Below are positions 1 through 8,562 of a stretch of DNA of 64,000 nucleotides, piece by piece. The number at the start of each line of letters is the position of its first letter. Position 1 is the first letter of the stretch. The notes under the pieces are model-generated. The model worked only from the letters and a program-made list of their open reading frames with translations. It searched no databases and was not told the origin of the DNA. A program made the position numbers and the translations under genes. Origin of the DNA: UBA12202 sp049595035 (GTDB taxonomy: Bacteria > Pseudomonadota > Alphaproteobacteria > Puniceispirillales > UBA1172). The DNA lies in NCBI GenBank assembly GCA_049595035.1, contig JBMYKD010000008.1, positions 19,837-83,836 on the forward strand, read 5' to 3'.

Positions 1-1
1 G

Positions 2-325
2 CGGGAAATGGAACAGATGGAAAAAGGCATGACATTTCTGGCATCGGTTGGATCAGTGGCGCCTTTTGTCGGTTTATTCGGAACCGTATGGGGGATTATG
101 AATTCCTTTCAGGCGATTGCCATATCTAAAAACACCAGCCTTGCGGTTGTTGCCCCCGGTATTGCAGAAGCCCTATTTGCCACGGCATTGGGGCTTGTGG
201 CCGCAATACCTGCTGTTGTTGCCTATAATCGGTTCAACGCACGGATTGATGCACTGGGCGCACGGGTTGACCGGTTTTCTGGTGAGTTTTCATCAATGCT
301 AAGCCGCCAACTTGAAGAAGGGTAA
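2..325 (+). CDS. tolQ: TolQ, C-terminal part (cut by window start)
   Basis: Inner-membrane proton-channel subunit of the Tol-Pal system, MotA/TolQ/ExbB family. It works with TolR to energise TolA during cell constriction. The reading frame is already open at base 2, so the N-terminus and first membrane helix lie outside the window. What remains holds two long hydrophobic segments: the glycine-rich one with GLFGTVWGIM, typical of TolQ helix 2, and a second with ALFATALGLVAAIPAVVAYN, typical of helix 3. A short cytoplasmic tail rich in charged residues follows. The stop is 5 bases before tolR, as expected in a tolQRAB operon. ExbB is the only serious alternative, and the tolRAB-pal context excludes it. 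Confidence 0.95.
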   Translation, partial: REMEQMEKGMTFLASVGSVAPFVGLFGTVWGIMNSFQAIAISKNTSLAVVAPGIAEALFATALGLVAAIPAVVAYNRFNARIDALGARVDRFSGEFSSMLSRQLEEG

Positions 326-330
326 GCGCT

Positions 331-774
331 ATGGGCATGCAGATAAATGGCCAAAGTCGTTCATTCGGAAAACGTAGCAGAAAACGCCCCATGAGTGATA
401 TTAACGTCACGCCATTTGTTGATGTCATGCTTGTTTTGCTGATTGTCTTTATGGTTACCGCACCATTGCTAACCGTGGGAATTCCCGTTGAACTTCCTGA
501 AACCAAGGCCAGTGATACCCTAAGCGATGATCAGGCGCCTCTGGTGATCACGGTACAGGAAGATGGTGTTATCAATCTGCAGAAAAAAGCGATGGAAGCG
601 GATATTCTAGTGGCTAGATTACAGGCTATCATCGTGGAAAACCCAACGGTCGAAGTCTATGTTCGCGGTGATCGTGATGTGTCCTATGGCACCGTAATCG
701 GGGTCATGGATATGATTAAATCGGCAGGAATAGCCCAAGTTAAGCTGGTAACAAAAATAGCGGATGAGTCCTGA
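331..774 (+). CDS. tolR: TolR, proton-channel partner of TolQ
   Basis: ExbD/TolR-family protein of 147 aa, anchored in the inner membrane by one helix with a periplasmic C-terminal domain. The basic N-terminus (KRSRKRP) is followed by SDINVTPFVDVMLVLLIVFM. The aspartate at about residue 31, at the start of the membrane helix, is the family's proton-relay residue. The remaining ~95 residues form the periplasmic domain. It sits between tolQ and tolA, 5 bases from each, so the genes are almost certainly co-transcribed and translationally linked. An internal ATG at residue 21 is a possible later start, but the basic N-terminus is normal for TolR, so the upstream ATG is preferred. Confidence 0.96.
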   Translation: MGMQINGQSRSFGKRSRKRPMSDINVTPFVDVMLVLLIVFMVTAPLLTVGIPVELPETKASDTLSDDQAPLVITVQEDGVINLQKKAMEADILVARLQAIIVENPTVEVYVRGDRDVSYGTVIGVMDMIKSAGIAQVKLVTKIADES

Positions 775-779
775 CACCA

Positions 780-1886
780 ATGCTTAAAGCTTTCCATTTC
801 CGTTCATCTCTAGGGCTTTCGGTTTTGCTCCATCTTTTGGTGGTGGCCATGTTTGTTGTCAGCTTGCCATGGTTTTCGAAATCGCCACTGGATACAATCC
901 CTACTCTGACAGCGGAAATTGTCGATATCGTGCCAGTGACCAATCTGGATGAAGGTTTGCTGGGACAGACAAAAGATAATAGCGCAAAAGATGATGTGGA
1001 TCAGCAGGTTAGTGACCAGACGCCTGCCGCTGCCGCTGCACCTGCACCACCACCACCACCTGCCCCCCCACCACCGCAACAAGAAACCGAACAACCCAAA
1101 AAACCTGACCCTGTTGACGTGCCATTGCCGCAGGATCAACCAAAAGATGACGCGATTGCATTAAATGTTGTGCCGGAAAAAGATGAGGTGCCGCCACCTA
1201 AACCCAAGGCAGAACCGCAAGAATCCAAAACTACACCAGCACCGGTTGTCCCACCGAAAGCGAAACCCAAGGAAACCATAGTGACCGAGGCGCCACCAAA
1301 AAAACAACCAAAGATCAAGACAGATGATATCGCATCCTATCTGAAGAATGATCAGAATAAGGAAAAGTCAAAAAATGAAGTTGGACTTCAGATACAAAAC
1401 CTGCTTGATGAAGCCCAGAGTCAGCTGAAGCCAGAAGATCAGGATGAAAAAAATAAGAAAACCATCGAGCAGGATGACACTAAATCAAATCAGAATTTAT
1501 CTGATCTGCTGGATGAAACCCTGCGCGATAATGCCGGTCAGGCCCTAAATACCAGTAATAATAGTGATGGCGCATTAGGGGCAGATATTGTTACTCTCTT
1601 AAAAGCGGCTATTCAGCCATGCTGGAATCCGCCATCTGCTATCGAAGGCGCAAGCACCCTTATTGTTGACATAATTGTAGATTTTAATGAAGACGGTGAA
1701 GTGATAAGAGTAAAGTTTAAGGATACCTTACGTTATACAACTGATGAAAGGTTCAGATTGGCAGCAAATGCGGCTGAACGTGCGTTTAAAGAATGTAGCC
1801 CGTTTATTCCGCCGCTTCCACCTGAGCAGTTCGAGAAATGGAAAACATTACCGTTCCGGTTTGATCCGAGAGGGTTTTTGACATGA
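780..1886 (+). CDS. tolA: TolA, envelope-spanning Tol protein
   Basis: 368-aa bridge between the TolQR motor and the TolB/Pal complex. One hydrophobic N-terminal helix (about residues 12-30) anchors it. A proline-rich stretch (APAPPPPPAPPPP, near residue 90) and a long Lys/Glu/Gln/Pro-rich region form the periplasmic spacer. The C-terminal ~100 residues contain LLKAAIQPCWNPP and a compact domain ending in RFDPRGF, matching the TonB-like TolA domain III. The low-complexity middle produces long spurious open frames on the opposite strand at 810-1318. Its stop overlaps the upstream-most possible tolB start by 4 bases. Confidence 0.93.
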   Translation: MLKAFHFRSSLGLSVLLHLLVVAMFVVSLPWFSKSPLDTIPTLTAEIVDIVPVTNLDEGLLGQTKDNSAKDDVDQQVSDQTPAAAAAPAPPPPPAPPPPQQETEQPKKPDPVDVPLPQDQPKDDAIALNVVPEKDEVPPPKPKAEPQESKTTPAPVVPPKAKPKETIVTEAPPKKQPKIKTDDIASYLKNDQNKEKSKNEVGLQIQNLLDEAQSQLKPEDQDEKNKKTIEQDDTKSNQNLSDLLDETLRDNAGQALNTSNNSDGALGADIVTLLKAAIQPCWNPPSAIEGASTLIVDIIVDFNEDGEVIRVKFKDTLRYTTDERFRLAANAAERAFKECSPFIPPLPPEQFEKWKTLPFRFDPRGFLT

Positions 1887-1915
1887 TGATGAGCAGATTT
1901 ATCCAAGGAACACAC

Positions 1916-3271
1916 ATGATACCAACACGCATGATTTCATTATGGGCAGGTCGCTTATATAGGAGCCTAGCTATTCTGCTATTATTCGTATCATCTGCAT
2001 TGGCGCAATCCGATACGGAAGTGATCACCATCACCGAAGGAAATGTTGAACCTACCCCAATCGCTATCACGGATTTTATTGGCCCAGACGGCCAGCCAAC
2101 TGATATCGGCCGTGATATTGCATCTATCATATCAAATGACCTGGAAGGTTCCGGCCTGTTCCGTCCGTTATCTCAGGCGGCGTTTTTTGCCCCCCCTAGC
2201 GATATCACGGAACGTCCGGATTTTGCTGACTGGCGCCCGATTGGTGCTAGTGCCTTGCTGATTGGCCGCGCCTTTTATAACGCTGATAATATGATCGAGG
2301 TTGAGTTTTATCTATGGGATGTATTACGCGCCGAACTGATAGCTGCCGGTTCAGGCAGTGTTGCTGATAAAGGTAAGCGCCGTATTTCGCACCAAATTGC
2401 CGATGTTGTGTATAAAAAATGGACAGGTGATGATGGGTATTTTGATACACGCATTGTCTATGTTGCTGAAAGCGGCCCTGTCGAAAGACGGATTAAGCGG
2501 TTAGCCATTATGGATCAGGATGGGCATAATCATATCTATCTGACCGATGGTTCATCCCTTGTTTTGACTCCGCGGTTCTCGCAAAGGGTTCAGGAAATTG
2601 CCTATCTGAACTACTTTAATGATGACCCCAATGTCTATTTGCTGGATATTCAATCTGCTAATTCGGAATTGCTGGGGTCTTTTCCGGGGATGAGCTTTGC
2701 CCCGCGGTTTTCCTATGAAGGTAAGACCCTGATCATGAGTCTGGCACGCAGTGGGGTTACCAATATCTTTGCAATGGATTTATCCACCCGACAAACGACG
2801 CAATTGACGAATACTCCTTTCATTGATACCTCGCCATCCTATTCACCAGATGATAGCCGGATTGTTTTTAACTCTGACCGTTCTGGTAGCCAGCAGCTCT
2901 ATGTGATGGATAGCGATGGTGGTAATGTTAGGCGAATCAGCCGCGGTAAAGGGCGTTATGCCACCCCCGTATGGTCGCCGCGTGGTGATATTATAGCCTT
3001 TACGAAAATGTATAGAGGCCAGTTTTATATTGGCGTGATGAATGTTGATGGAACAGGAGAAAGATTGCTGGCTAAAGGCTTTCTGGTTGAAGCACCAACA
3101 TGGGCGCCAAATGGTCGTGTCCTGATGTATTTTAAGCAATACCCTACAAATTCTGATGGTACTGGCGGCGAAAGCTTTCTTTACCGGATCGATATAACAG
3201 GATTTAACGAACGCCGTATCATCACGCCGGAAGGCGCGTCAGACCCGGCCTGGTCACCATTTTTGCCCTAA
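1916..3271 (+). CDS. tolB: TolB, periplasmic beta-propeller
   Basis: Periplasmic Tol component that binds Pal and the C-terminal domain of TolA. The N-terminus is a signal peptide (hydrophobic AILLLFVSSALAQ, with cleavage expected after ALA). An N-terminal domain follows, then repeated propeller blades with characteristic SPDDSRIVFNSDRSG, SPRGDIIAF and APNGRVLMYF motifs. I chose the ATG at 1916 because AAGGA lies 6 bases upstream and the signal peptide then starts at once (451 aa). An in-frame ATG at 1883, which would overlap tolA by 4 bases, is also possible and would give 462 aa. Family length is about 430-450 aa. Confidence 0.95.
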   Translation: MIPTRMISLWAGRLYRSLAILLLFVSSALAQSDTEVITITEGNVEPTPIAITDFIGPDGQPTDIGRDIASIISNDLEGSGLFRPLSQAAFFAPPSDITERPDFADWRPIGASALLIGRAFYNADNMIEVEFYLWDVLRAELIAAGSGSVADKGKRRISHQIADVVYKKWTGDDGYFDTRIVYVAESGPVERRIKRLAIMDQDGHNHIYLTDGSSLVLTPRFSQRVQEIAYLNYFNDDPNVYLLDIQSANSELLGSFPGMSFAPRFSYEGKTLIMSLARSGVTNIFAMDLSTRQTTQLTNTPFIDTSPSYSPDDSRIVFNSDRSGSQQLYVMDSDGGNVRRISRGKGRYATPVWSPRGDIIAFTKMYRGQFYIGVMNVDGTGERLLAKGFLVEAPTWAPNGRVLMYFKQYPTNSDGTGGESFLYRIDITGFNERRIITPEGASDPAWSPFLP

Positions 3272-3463
3272 AGGTTACCCTTTAAAGGGCATATGAAGAA
3301 CCTCTTAAAGAACAAGGTTTGATCCCTTTACGTCCAAGGTATTATCAATAAATACTTCTCATTGTAATTTTTTTAGGGTATTGTCTTGAATAATTTTGCA
3401 TTTTGGGATAAATAAATCTTTGAAATAAATTAATCGATTTCGGTCATCATCAGGAGAAATTTA
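3272..3463 (+). promoter_or_regulatory. tolB-pal intergenic region with possible pal promoter
   Basis: A 192-base AT-rich gap. A candidate sigma-70 promoter is TTGAAT (3386-3391), a 17-base spacer, then TAAATA (3409-3414). The match is only moderate. A clear ribosome-binding site, AGGAGA, lies just ahead of the pal ATG at 3464. A 12-base perfect palindrome, CCCTTTAAAGGG, sits at 3278-3289 just after the tolB stop. It has no loop or T run and is unlikely to be a terminator. A separate pal promoter would suit the much higher Pal levels usual in Gram-negative cells, but this is inference. Confidence 0.3.
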
Positions 3464-3982
3464 ATGTTCCTTCGTCTATCAACATTGCTGGCTGCGGTTT
3501 TTCTGCTTGCCGCTTGTGAAACTGCACCAAATGCCACCGGTGATGCTGCTGGGACAGCTGCTTCTGGTTCTTCAACATCTGGATCATCCACAGCTTCTTC
3601 TGGCTCCGATGCAGCAAGTTCAACTGAAATGACTATCAACGAAGAACTCATCAGCATTGGTGATCGTGTTCTTTTCGATTTTGATAGCTATGAGTTAACA
3701 TCATCTGCAAAATCTGTATTAAATAATCAGGCTAATTTCCTTTCATCCAACCCTTCTGTACGGATCACCATCGAAGGCCATTGTGATGAACGTGGAACAC
3801 GGGAATATAACCTTGCTCTCGGCGAAAGCCGTGCCGCCGCTACCAGAGATTATCTGGTTGCTCAGGGTGTAAACCCTGCCCGTATCAAAATTATTTCCTA
3901 TGGTAAAGAACGTCCTGCTGTCATTGGTTCAAACGAAGACGCATGGCGTTTTAACCGTCGTGCGGTTAGTGTGATTAACTAA
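3464..3982 (+). CDS. pal: Pal, peptidoglycan-associated outer-membrane lipoprotein
   Basis: 172-aa lipoprotein that tethers the outer membrane to peptidoglycan and is moved by the Tol motor to division sites. A signal peptide ends in the lipobox LLAAC, with the acylated Cys at about residue 18. A Ser/Gly/Ala/Thr-rich linker follows to about residue 60. The rest is an OmpA-like domain with ITIEGHCDERGTREYNLALG and the Arg of SRAAATRDYL, the usual diaminopimelate-binding signature. A strong intrinsic terminator follows at 4001-4032, so pal ends a transcription unit. cpoB beyond it must have another promoter or depend on read-through. Confidence 0.97.
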   Translation: MFLRLSTLLAAVFLLAACETAPNATGDAAGTAASGSSTSGSSTASSGSDAASSTEMTINEELISIGDRVLFDFDSYELTSSAKSVLNNQANFLSSNPSVRITIEGHCDERGTREYNLALGESRAAATRDYLVAQGVNPARIKIISYGKERPAVIGSNEDAWRFNRRAVSVIN

Positions 3983-4000
3983 ACCTGCACAACATAAACA

Positions 4001-4032
4001 AAAAACCCGATATTCTGATCGGGTTTTTTTTT
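4001..4032 (+). terminator. Intrinsic terminator after pal
   Basis: Perfect 11-base inverted repeat: AAAAACCCGAT (4001-4011), 6-base loop ATTCTG, ATCGGGTTTTT (4018-4028), then further T residues. It lies 19 bases after the pal stop. This is a textbook rho-independent terminator. Confidence 0.88.
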
Positions 4033-4187
4033 GCCTTAATTTGGTCTAATTAATTCAATAAATATAAACTTATATTCTATGATTTCAGCGTGAGTTGGCA
4101 GTAATGACGAATAAAAACCCCAGTGACTTCATCACATTAACAGCAATGCTAAAAATGTGTGAGCAACAAGACAGATATACTGGTTTT

Positions 4188-5252
4188 ATGAAACAGATCA
4201 TGAATTCTAGCCGGCATATGATTAGTGCCTTGGCGGCCATGATAATGATGTGTGGATTTTCTATTTCTGCCGCGCAAGCACAGAATGTTGATAAGTCGAC
4301 GCTTGGTGATATGCAATTGCGCATTATTGCGATCGAAAACACGTTGCGTGATTTGAACGCACGGGTAGAAAATGACCTTTTTGCGTTACGTCAGAATATG
4401 GAATCAGGCAGCAATGCCGAAGAAGTGTTGCGCCGTGTTGACGAAAAGCTGAACAGCATAAATAATATTTCCAATGAATTGATTTCCCTGAATAATAAAA
4501 TTCAGAGAACCTTACAGCTTGCTACTGATAATGAATTCCGCCTGCTTCAACTGGAAGCAAAGATACAGAGCATCATGCGGTTATCAGCTGGCATTGATCT
4601 TTCTGATCAATCTCAGGATGGTGCTTCAGCCTTATCGCCGGAAACAGGATCATCTGCGCCAATAACGGAACAAGAAGATGCTGCTTATGCTGAAGGAACA
4701 GATAATAGCGATACGGGTTCAGAAAATTCTTCGGAATGGGCGTTGCCAAAATCACAGATTGAAGCTGACTCAGATGACCAGATATCAGGCGCTGCTAATC
4801 CACCAGCGACTTCGCTTGAGGTGACATCACCCGAACCCACTCTGCCATCGCTTTTGCCCGAAGGAACAGAGATAGAGCAGTATGAGTTTGCCAAAAATCT
4901 GATGCATGAAAATAAACTGGCCGAAGCCGAAGCCGCGTTAATTGAGTTTGATACCCGTTATCCGGAAAGTGATCTATCTGCCGATGTCAATTTCTGGATA
5001 GGCAGGGTGCAGTTTGTTCAGGGTGAACATCAAAGGTCATTGAAAACGATGACCAATTTTATCCAGACATGGCCGGAAGAACCTCGCCGCGTTGAGGTAT
5101 TAATGTGGATTGCGGAATCCTTTTCCGTCACCCGTCCTAAAGAAGAATCCTGTAATTTCTTTAATAAATTACTGCTGGCTGTGGAAGACCCACCACAAAA
5201 ACTGACCACACGCCTTGCGCGTCTGAAGGATAAGACAGGGTGTGAAGCCTGA
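4188..5252 (+). CDS. cpoB: CpoB (YbgF), Tol-Pal system TPR protein
   Basis: Periplasmic coordinator of Tol-Pal with peptidoglycan synthesis at the septum. I chose the ATG at 4188 because a plausible signal peptide starts there (MKQIMNSSRHM, then a hydrophobic run, cleaved near AQA), giving 354 aa. The frame stays open upstream to a TTG at 4095, but that extension is polar and would bury the signal sequence. After the signal comes a heptad-like coiled-coil region (LGDMQLRIIAIENTLRDL and onward), a Ser/Glu-rich linker, and a C-terminal TPR-like domain with EFDTRYPESDLSADVNFWIG. It overlaps tilS by 11 bases. Confidence 0.9.
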   Translation: MKQIMNSSRHMISALAAMIMMCGFSISAAQAQNVDKSTLGDMQLRIIAIENTLRDLNARVENDLFALRQNMESGSNAEEVLRRVDEKLNSINNISNELISLNNKIQRTLQLATDNEFRLLQLEAKIQSIMRLSAGIDLSDQSQDGASALSPETGSSAPITEQEDAAYAEGTDNSDTGSENSSEWALPKSQIEADSDDQISGAANPPATSLEVTSPEPTLPSLLPEGTEIEQYEFAKNLMHENKLAEAEAALIEFDTRYPESDLSADVNFWIGRVQFVQGEHQRSLKTMTNFIQTWPEEPRRVEVLMWIAESFSVTRPKEESCNFFNKLLLAVEDPPQKLTTRLARLKDKTGCEA

Positions 5253-6579
5253 TCATGACCTATGCCGCCGCTTTGGTTATGCCATGGCGGATAGGCAGCT
5301 TCCCCAAACAAGTCAAGCCATAGTGCTGGCTGTATCAGGTGGTGCCGATAGCCTTGGCATGGTTGCGCTGATCAGATCATGGTGTGATCATATTGCCGCA
5401 GATTCTGCCTATCATTTGGTTCCACACCTCAGCGCGGTGATTGTTGATCATGGTCTGCGGCATGATTCTTCAGCCGAAGCGCAACAGGTCGCATCCATGT
5501 TGCGTGCAAAAGGTGTTGAGGCCAAAGTCCTGCAGATCACAGCTAACCCGCCGGAATATGGATTAGCAGAATGGGCACGGAAAAAACGCTATGAGTTGCT
5601 GGCTGTTGAAGCAATGAAACAGGATGCGGTTTTGCTAACCGCGCACCACGCGGATGATCAGCTGGAAACCGTGGAGATGCGATTGAGCCGTGGGTCAGGG
5701 TTGCGGGGGTTGGCCGCTATGCGACCAGAAGTAGGGCATCTAGGGGTCAGACTGATCAGACCATGTCTTGGGTTTACTAAATCCGAGTTGGCCAAAGCCG
5801 CTATTGATGCAGGATTTGCACCAGTGAGCGATCCCACAAATATAGATCAGCGGTTTCAGAGGCCGCGATTGCGAGCCGATCGAGATATGCGTGGGCAATC
5901 CGGTGTGACAGACCAGCAATTGATGTCCTTATGCCAGTTATCTGCGCGGCTTATCGACCGGACAGATGACTTGGTGAAAGCATCTGCGCCGACAATGTTC
6001 AGGATTTATCCACAAGGCTGTGCTGTCATGGCCAAGCATGTGCTTAAGGAAAAAGGATTCTTTCTTATCGCTGGTCATATTCTGCGTCATATGGCGGCAA
6101 AACCCTATCCGGCCAACGAAGATGCCATAGCTCACTTAAAGCAACGTCTGTTATCTGATCAGGCGGCAACATTATCCGGGTGTGAATGGCGTCAGGATAG
6201 CCAGAATCGGGATCAGATCATTATCTTGCGCGAACCGGATGCACCCATAGAAAGCATTATGCTATCAGAAGGGAAGGGGATATTCGATAATCGCTGGAAA
6301 ATAAACTATCCCCATCAGGTCAGGGTGGAAGCTATCGGCGACAGGCGATTTGCCCAGATAAGACACTATTTGCCACAAGTGGATGACTGGCCAGGATGTA
6401 TGGCAAGGGCTTTCTGGTCATTGCCGGTTCTAATTGACGAAAATACCAAGAATCTTGCAGAACTTGACCGGCTTGTACTTGACGATGGGGCTATATTTCC
6501 CCATTTAATGAAAGTAAGTATAAATAGCCATGTAAAACTGATGTCTGATTTTTCCATGGCACGATTTTTAGGGGCATAA
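5242..6579 (+). CDS. tilS: TilS, tRNA(Ile)-lysidine synthase
   Basis: Cytoplasmic N-type PP-loop ATPase that attaches lysine to C34 of tRNA-Ile(CAU), so that the tRNA reads AUA instead of AUG. The pyrophosphate loop VSGGADSLGMVAL lies near residues 30-42. HHADDQLETVEMRLSRGSG and LRGLAAMRP are family signatures. The start is GTG at 5242, inside the last codons of cpoB; a later ATG at residue 15 is less likely. In alphaproteobacteria tilS commonly lies between cpoB and ftsH, as here. At 445 aa it has a C-terminal domain beyond the catalytic core, but I do not recognise motifs in that part. Confidence 0.93.
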   Translation: MKPDHDLCRRFGYAMADRQLPQTSQAIVLAVSGGADSLGMVALIRSWCDHIAADSAYHLVPHLSAVIVDHGLRHDSSAEAQQVASMLRAKGVEAKVLQITANPPEYGLAEWARKKRYELLAVEAMKQDAVLLTAHHADDQLETVEMRLSRGSGLRGLAAMRPEVGHLGVRLIRPCLGFTKSELAKAAIDAGFAPVSDPTNIDQRFQRPRLRADRDMRGQSGVTDQQLMSLCQLSARLIDRTDDLVKASAPTMFRIYPQGCAVMAKHVLKEKGFFLIAGHILRHMAAKPYPANEDAIAHLKQRLLSDQAATLSGCEWRQDSQNRDQIIILREPDAPIESIMLSEGKGIFDNRWKINYPHQVRVEAIGDRRFAQIRHYLPQVDDWPGCMARAFWSLPVLIDENTKNLAELDRLVLDDGAIFPHLMKVSINSHVKLMSDFSMARFLGA

Positions 6580-6618
6580 CGGTATCAGGCCGATATAGAG
6601 AACGGAAAGGCTGAAAAA

Positions 6619-8553
6619 GTGAATAATATGACGCGAAATATTGTTTTATGGGTCATCATTGGTGTGGTGATGTTGTCGTTATTCAATATGTTCCAGCCCG
6701 GAAGTAATTCCCGTTCGGCCAGTGTTCCGTTTTCAGATTTTGTAGCTCAGGTTGAATCCGGTGATATGCGTGAAGTCACGATTGAAGGCAATAATCTGCG
6801 CGGAGTGACCAATAACAATATTCCAATTTCCAGCTACATGCCCGATAATACGGATATTGTTGACACATTGCGTGATAATAATGTGCGCATTGTTGCCCAG
6901 CCCGATACCAGCAATTCGCCGGGGCTATTTTCATTATTGTTGAGCTGGTTTCCCATGTTGCTGTTTATCGGCGTTTGGATTTTCTTCATGCGTCAGATGC
7001 AGGGGGGTGGTAGAAACGGCGCCATGGGGTTTGGAAAGTCCCGCGCCAAATTGTTAACCGAACATCATGGCCGGGTCACCTTTGATGATGTGGCCGGAAT
7101 TGACGAAGCGAAAACCGAACTTGAAGAAGTGGTCGAGTTTCTGCGTGACCCTTCGCGTTTTCAACGACTAGGCGGAAAAATTCCTAAAGGTGTTCTTCTG
7201 GTGGGGCCTCCCGGAACTGGTAAAACCCTTCTGGCAAGGGCTATTGCCGGTGAAGCAAATGTGCCTTTCTTTACCATATCCGGTTCTGATTTTGTTGAAA
7301 TGTTTGTTGGTGTTGGTGCCAGTCGTGTTCGTGATATGTTCGAACAGGGCAAAAAGAATGCGCCATGTATTATCTTCATTGATGAAATTGATGCTGTTGG
7401 TCGCCATCGTGGTGCCGGCCTTGGCGGGGGCAATGATGAACGCGAACAGACATTAAACCAGATGCTGGTGGAAATGGATGGGTTTGAAGCCAATGAAGGC
7501 GTGATCCTGATTGCGGCAACAAACAGACCTGATGTGCTTGATCCGGCATTGTTGCGCCCGGGCCGGTTTGACCGGCAGGTTGTTGTGCCTAATCCTGATG
7601 TGCTGGGGCGTGAAAAGATTCTCAAGGTGCATATGCGCAAAGTGCCTCTTGCCAATGATGTCGAACCACGGACAATTGCTCGTGGAACGCCCGGATTTTC
7701 TGGTGCTGACCTTGCCAATCTGGTTAATGAAGCCGCGCTTCAGGCTGCTCGCAAAAACCGCCGCACCGTTTCCATGGCTGAATTCGAAGAAGCAAAAGAT
7801 AAGGTGATGATGGGGGCTGAACGCCGTTCCATGGTCATGACCGATGAAGAAAAGAAACTGACAGCATATCACGAAGCTGGCCATGCTGTGGTTGCGTTGC
7901 ATCAACCGGAATCTGACCCTATTCATAAAGCGACGATTATTCCGCGTGGACGGGCATTAGGAATGGTGATGCGTTTGCCCGAAGGGGATCGCGTATCTAT
8001 GGCCAAAGACAGGCTATATGCTGATCTGCGGGTAGCTTGTGGTGGCCGTATTGCCGAAGATATGATTTTTGGTGCTGATAAGATTACCACAGGGGCATCA
8101 AGCGATATCCGTATGGTATCGGATATCGCACGACGGATGGTGACAGAATGGGGACTATCCGAAAAACTGGGCTTTCTGGCCTATTCTGCTGATGAGCAGG
8201 AAGTATTCCTCGGGCGGTCGGTATCCCAGCAGAAAAATATGTCTGATGCCACCGCCTCAACGATTGATAGTGAGATTAGAAAAATTGTTGATAGTGCTTA
8301 TTCTGATGCCGAAAAACAGCTGAAGAAATATGCCAGTGAACTTGAAAATGTCGCTCAGGCTCTGCTGGAATATGAAACGCTTTCCGGTGATGAGATCAAG
8401 ATTGTTGCCGAAGGGGGTACTATTGTTCGCAATACCGACACGGATGATACGCCGGAAACCCCGCGTGCGAAAACCCGGACAGGAATTCCCGGAAGCCGGA
8501 AAAAGCCATCTGGTAAACCAGAAGGCGAAGCATCTGGTGATCAGGTCGTCTAA
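6619..8553 (+). CDS. ftsH: FtsH, membrane AAA+ zinc metalloprotease
   Basis: 644-aa inner-membrane protease that degrades unneeded membrane proteins and regulators (in other bacteria including RpoH and LpxC, both encoded in this window). Two membrane helices (about residues 8-25 and 105-125) flank a periplasmic segment. The AAA module shows Walker A GPPGTGKT (about 195-202), Walker B IIFIDEIDAVG and the second region of homology with NRPDVLDPALLRPGRFD. The zinc site HEAGH is near residue 417. The C-terminus is a Pro/Lys/Gly-rich tail. The start is GTG with AAGG upstream. It lies 39 bases after tilS and 9 before folP. Confidence 0.98.
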   Translation: MNNMTRNIVLWVIIGVVMLSLFNMFQPGSNSRSASVPFSDFVAQVESGDMREVTIEGNNLRGVTNNNIPISSYMPDNTDIVDTLRDNNVRIVAQPDTSNSPGLFSLLLSWFPMLLFIGVWIFFMRQMQGGGRNGAMGFGKSRAKLLTEHHGRVTFDDVAGIDEAKTELEEVVEFLRDPSRFQRLGGKIPKGVLLVGPPGTGKTLLARAIAGEANVPFFTISGSDFVEMFVGVGASRVRDMFEQGKKNAPCIIFIDEIDAVGRHRGAGLGGGNDEREQTLNQMLVEMDGFEANEGVILIAATNRPDVLDPALLRPGRFDRQVVVPNPDVLGREKILKVHMRKVPLANDVEPRTIARGTPGFSGADLANLVNEAALQAARKNRRTVSMAEFEEAKDKVMMGAERRSMVMTDEEKKLTAYHEAGHAVVALHQPESDPIHKATIIPRGRALGMVMRLPEGDRVSMAKDRLYADLRVACGGRIAEDMIFGADKITTGASSDIRMVSDIARRMVTEWGLSEKLGFLAYSADEQEVFLGRSVSQQKNMSDATASTIDSEIRKIVDSAYSDAEKQLKKYASELENVAQALLEYETLSGDEIKIVAEGGTIVRNTDTDDTPETPRAKTRTGIPGSRKKPSGKPEGEASGDQVV

Positions 8554-8562
8554 ATTGGCGAT

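Noticed and set aside
810..1318. Several opposite-strand frames in tolA
   Set aside because: Product of proline- and lysine-rich low-complexity codons in tolA, giving Trp- and Gly-rich nonsense.
3278..3289. Palindrome CCCTTTAAAGGG as tolB terminator
   Set aside because: No loop and no following T run; AT-rich palindromes of this size occur by chance.
7161..7718. 185-codon minus-strand frame inside ftsH
   Set aside because: Antisense shadow of a highly conserved FtsH segment; the composition is that of the reverse strand of AAA motifs.
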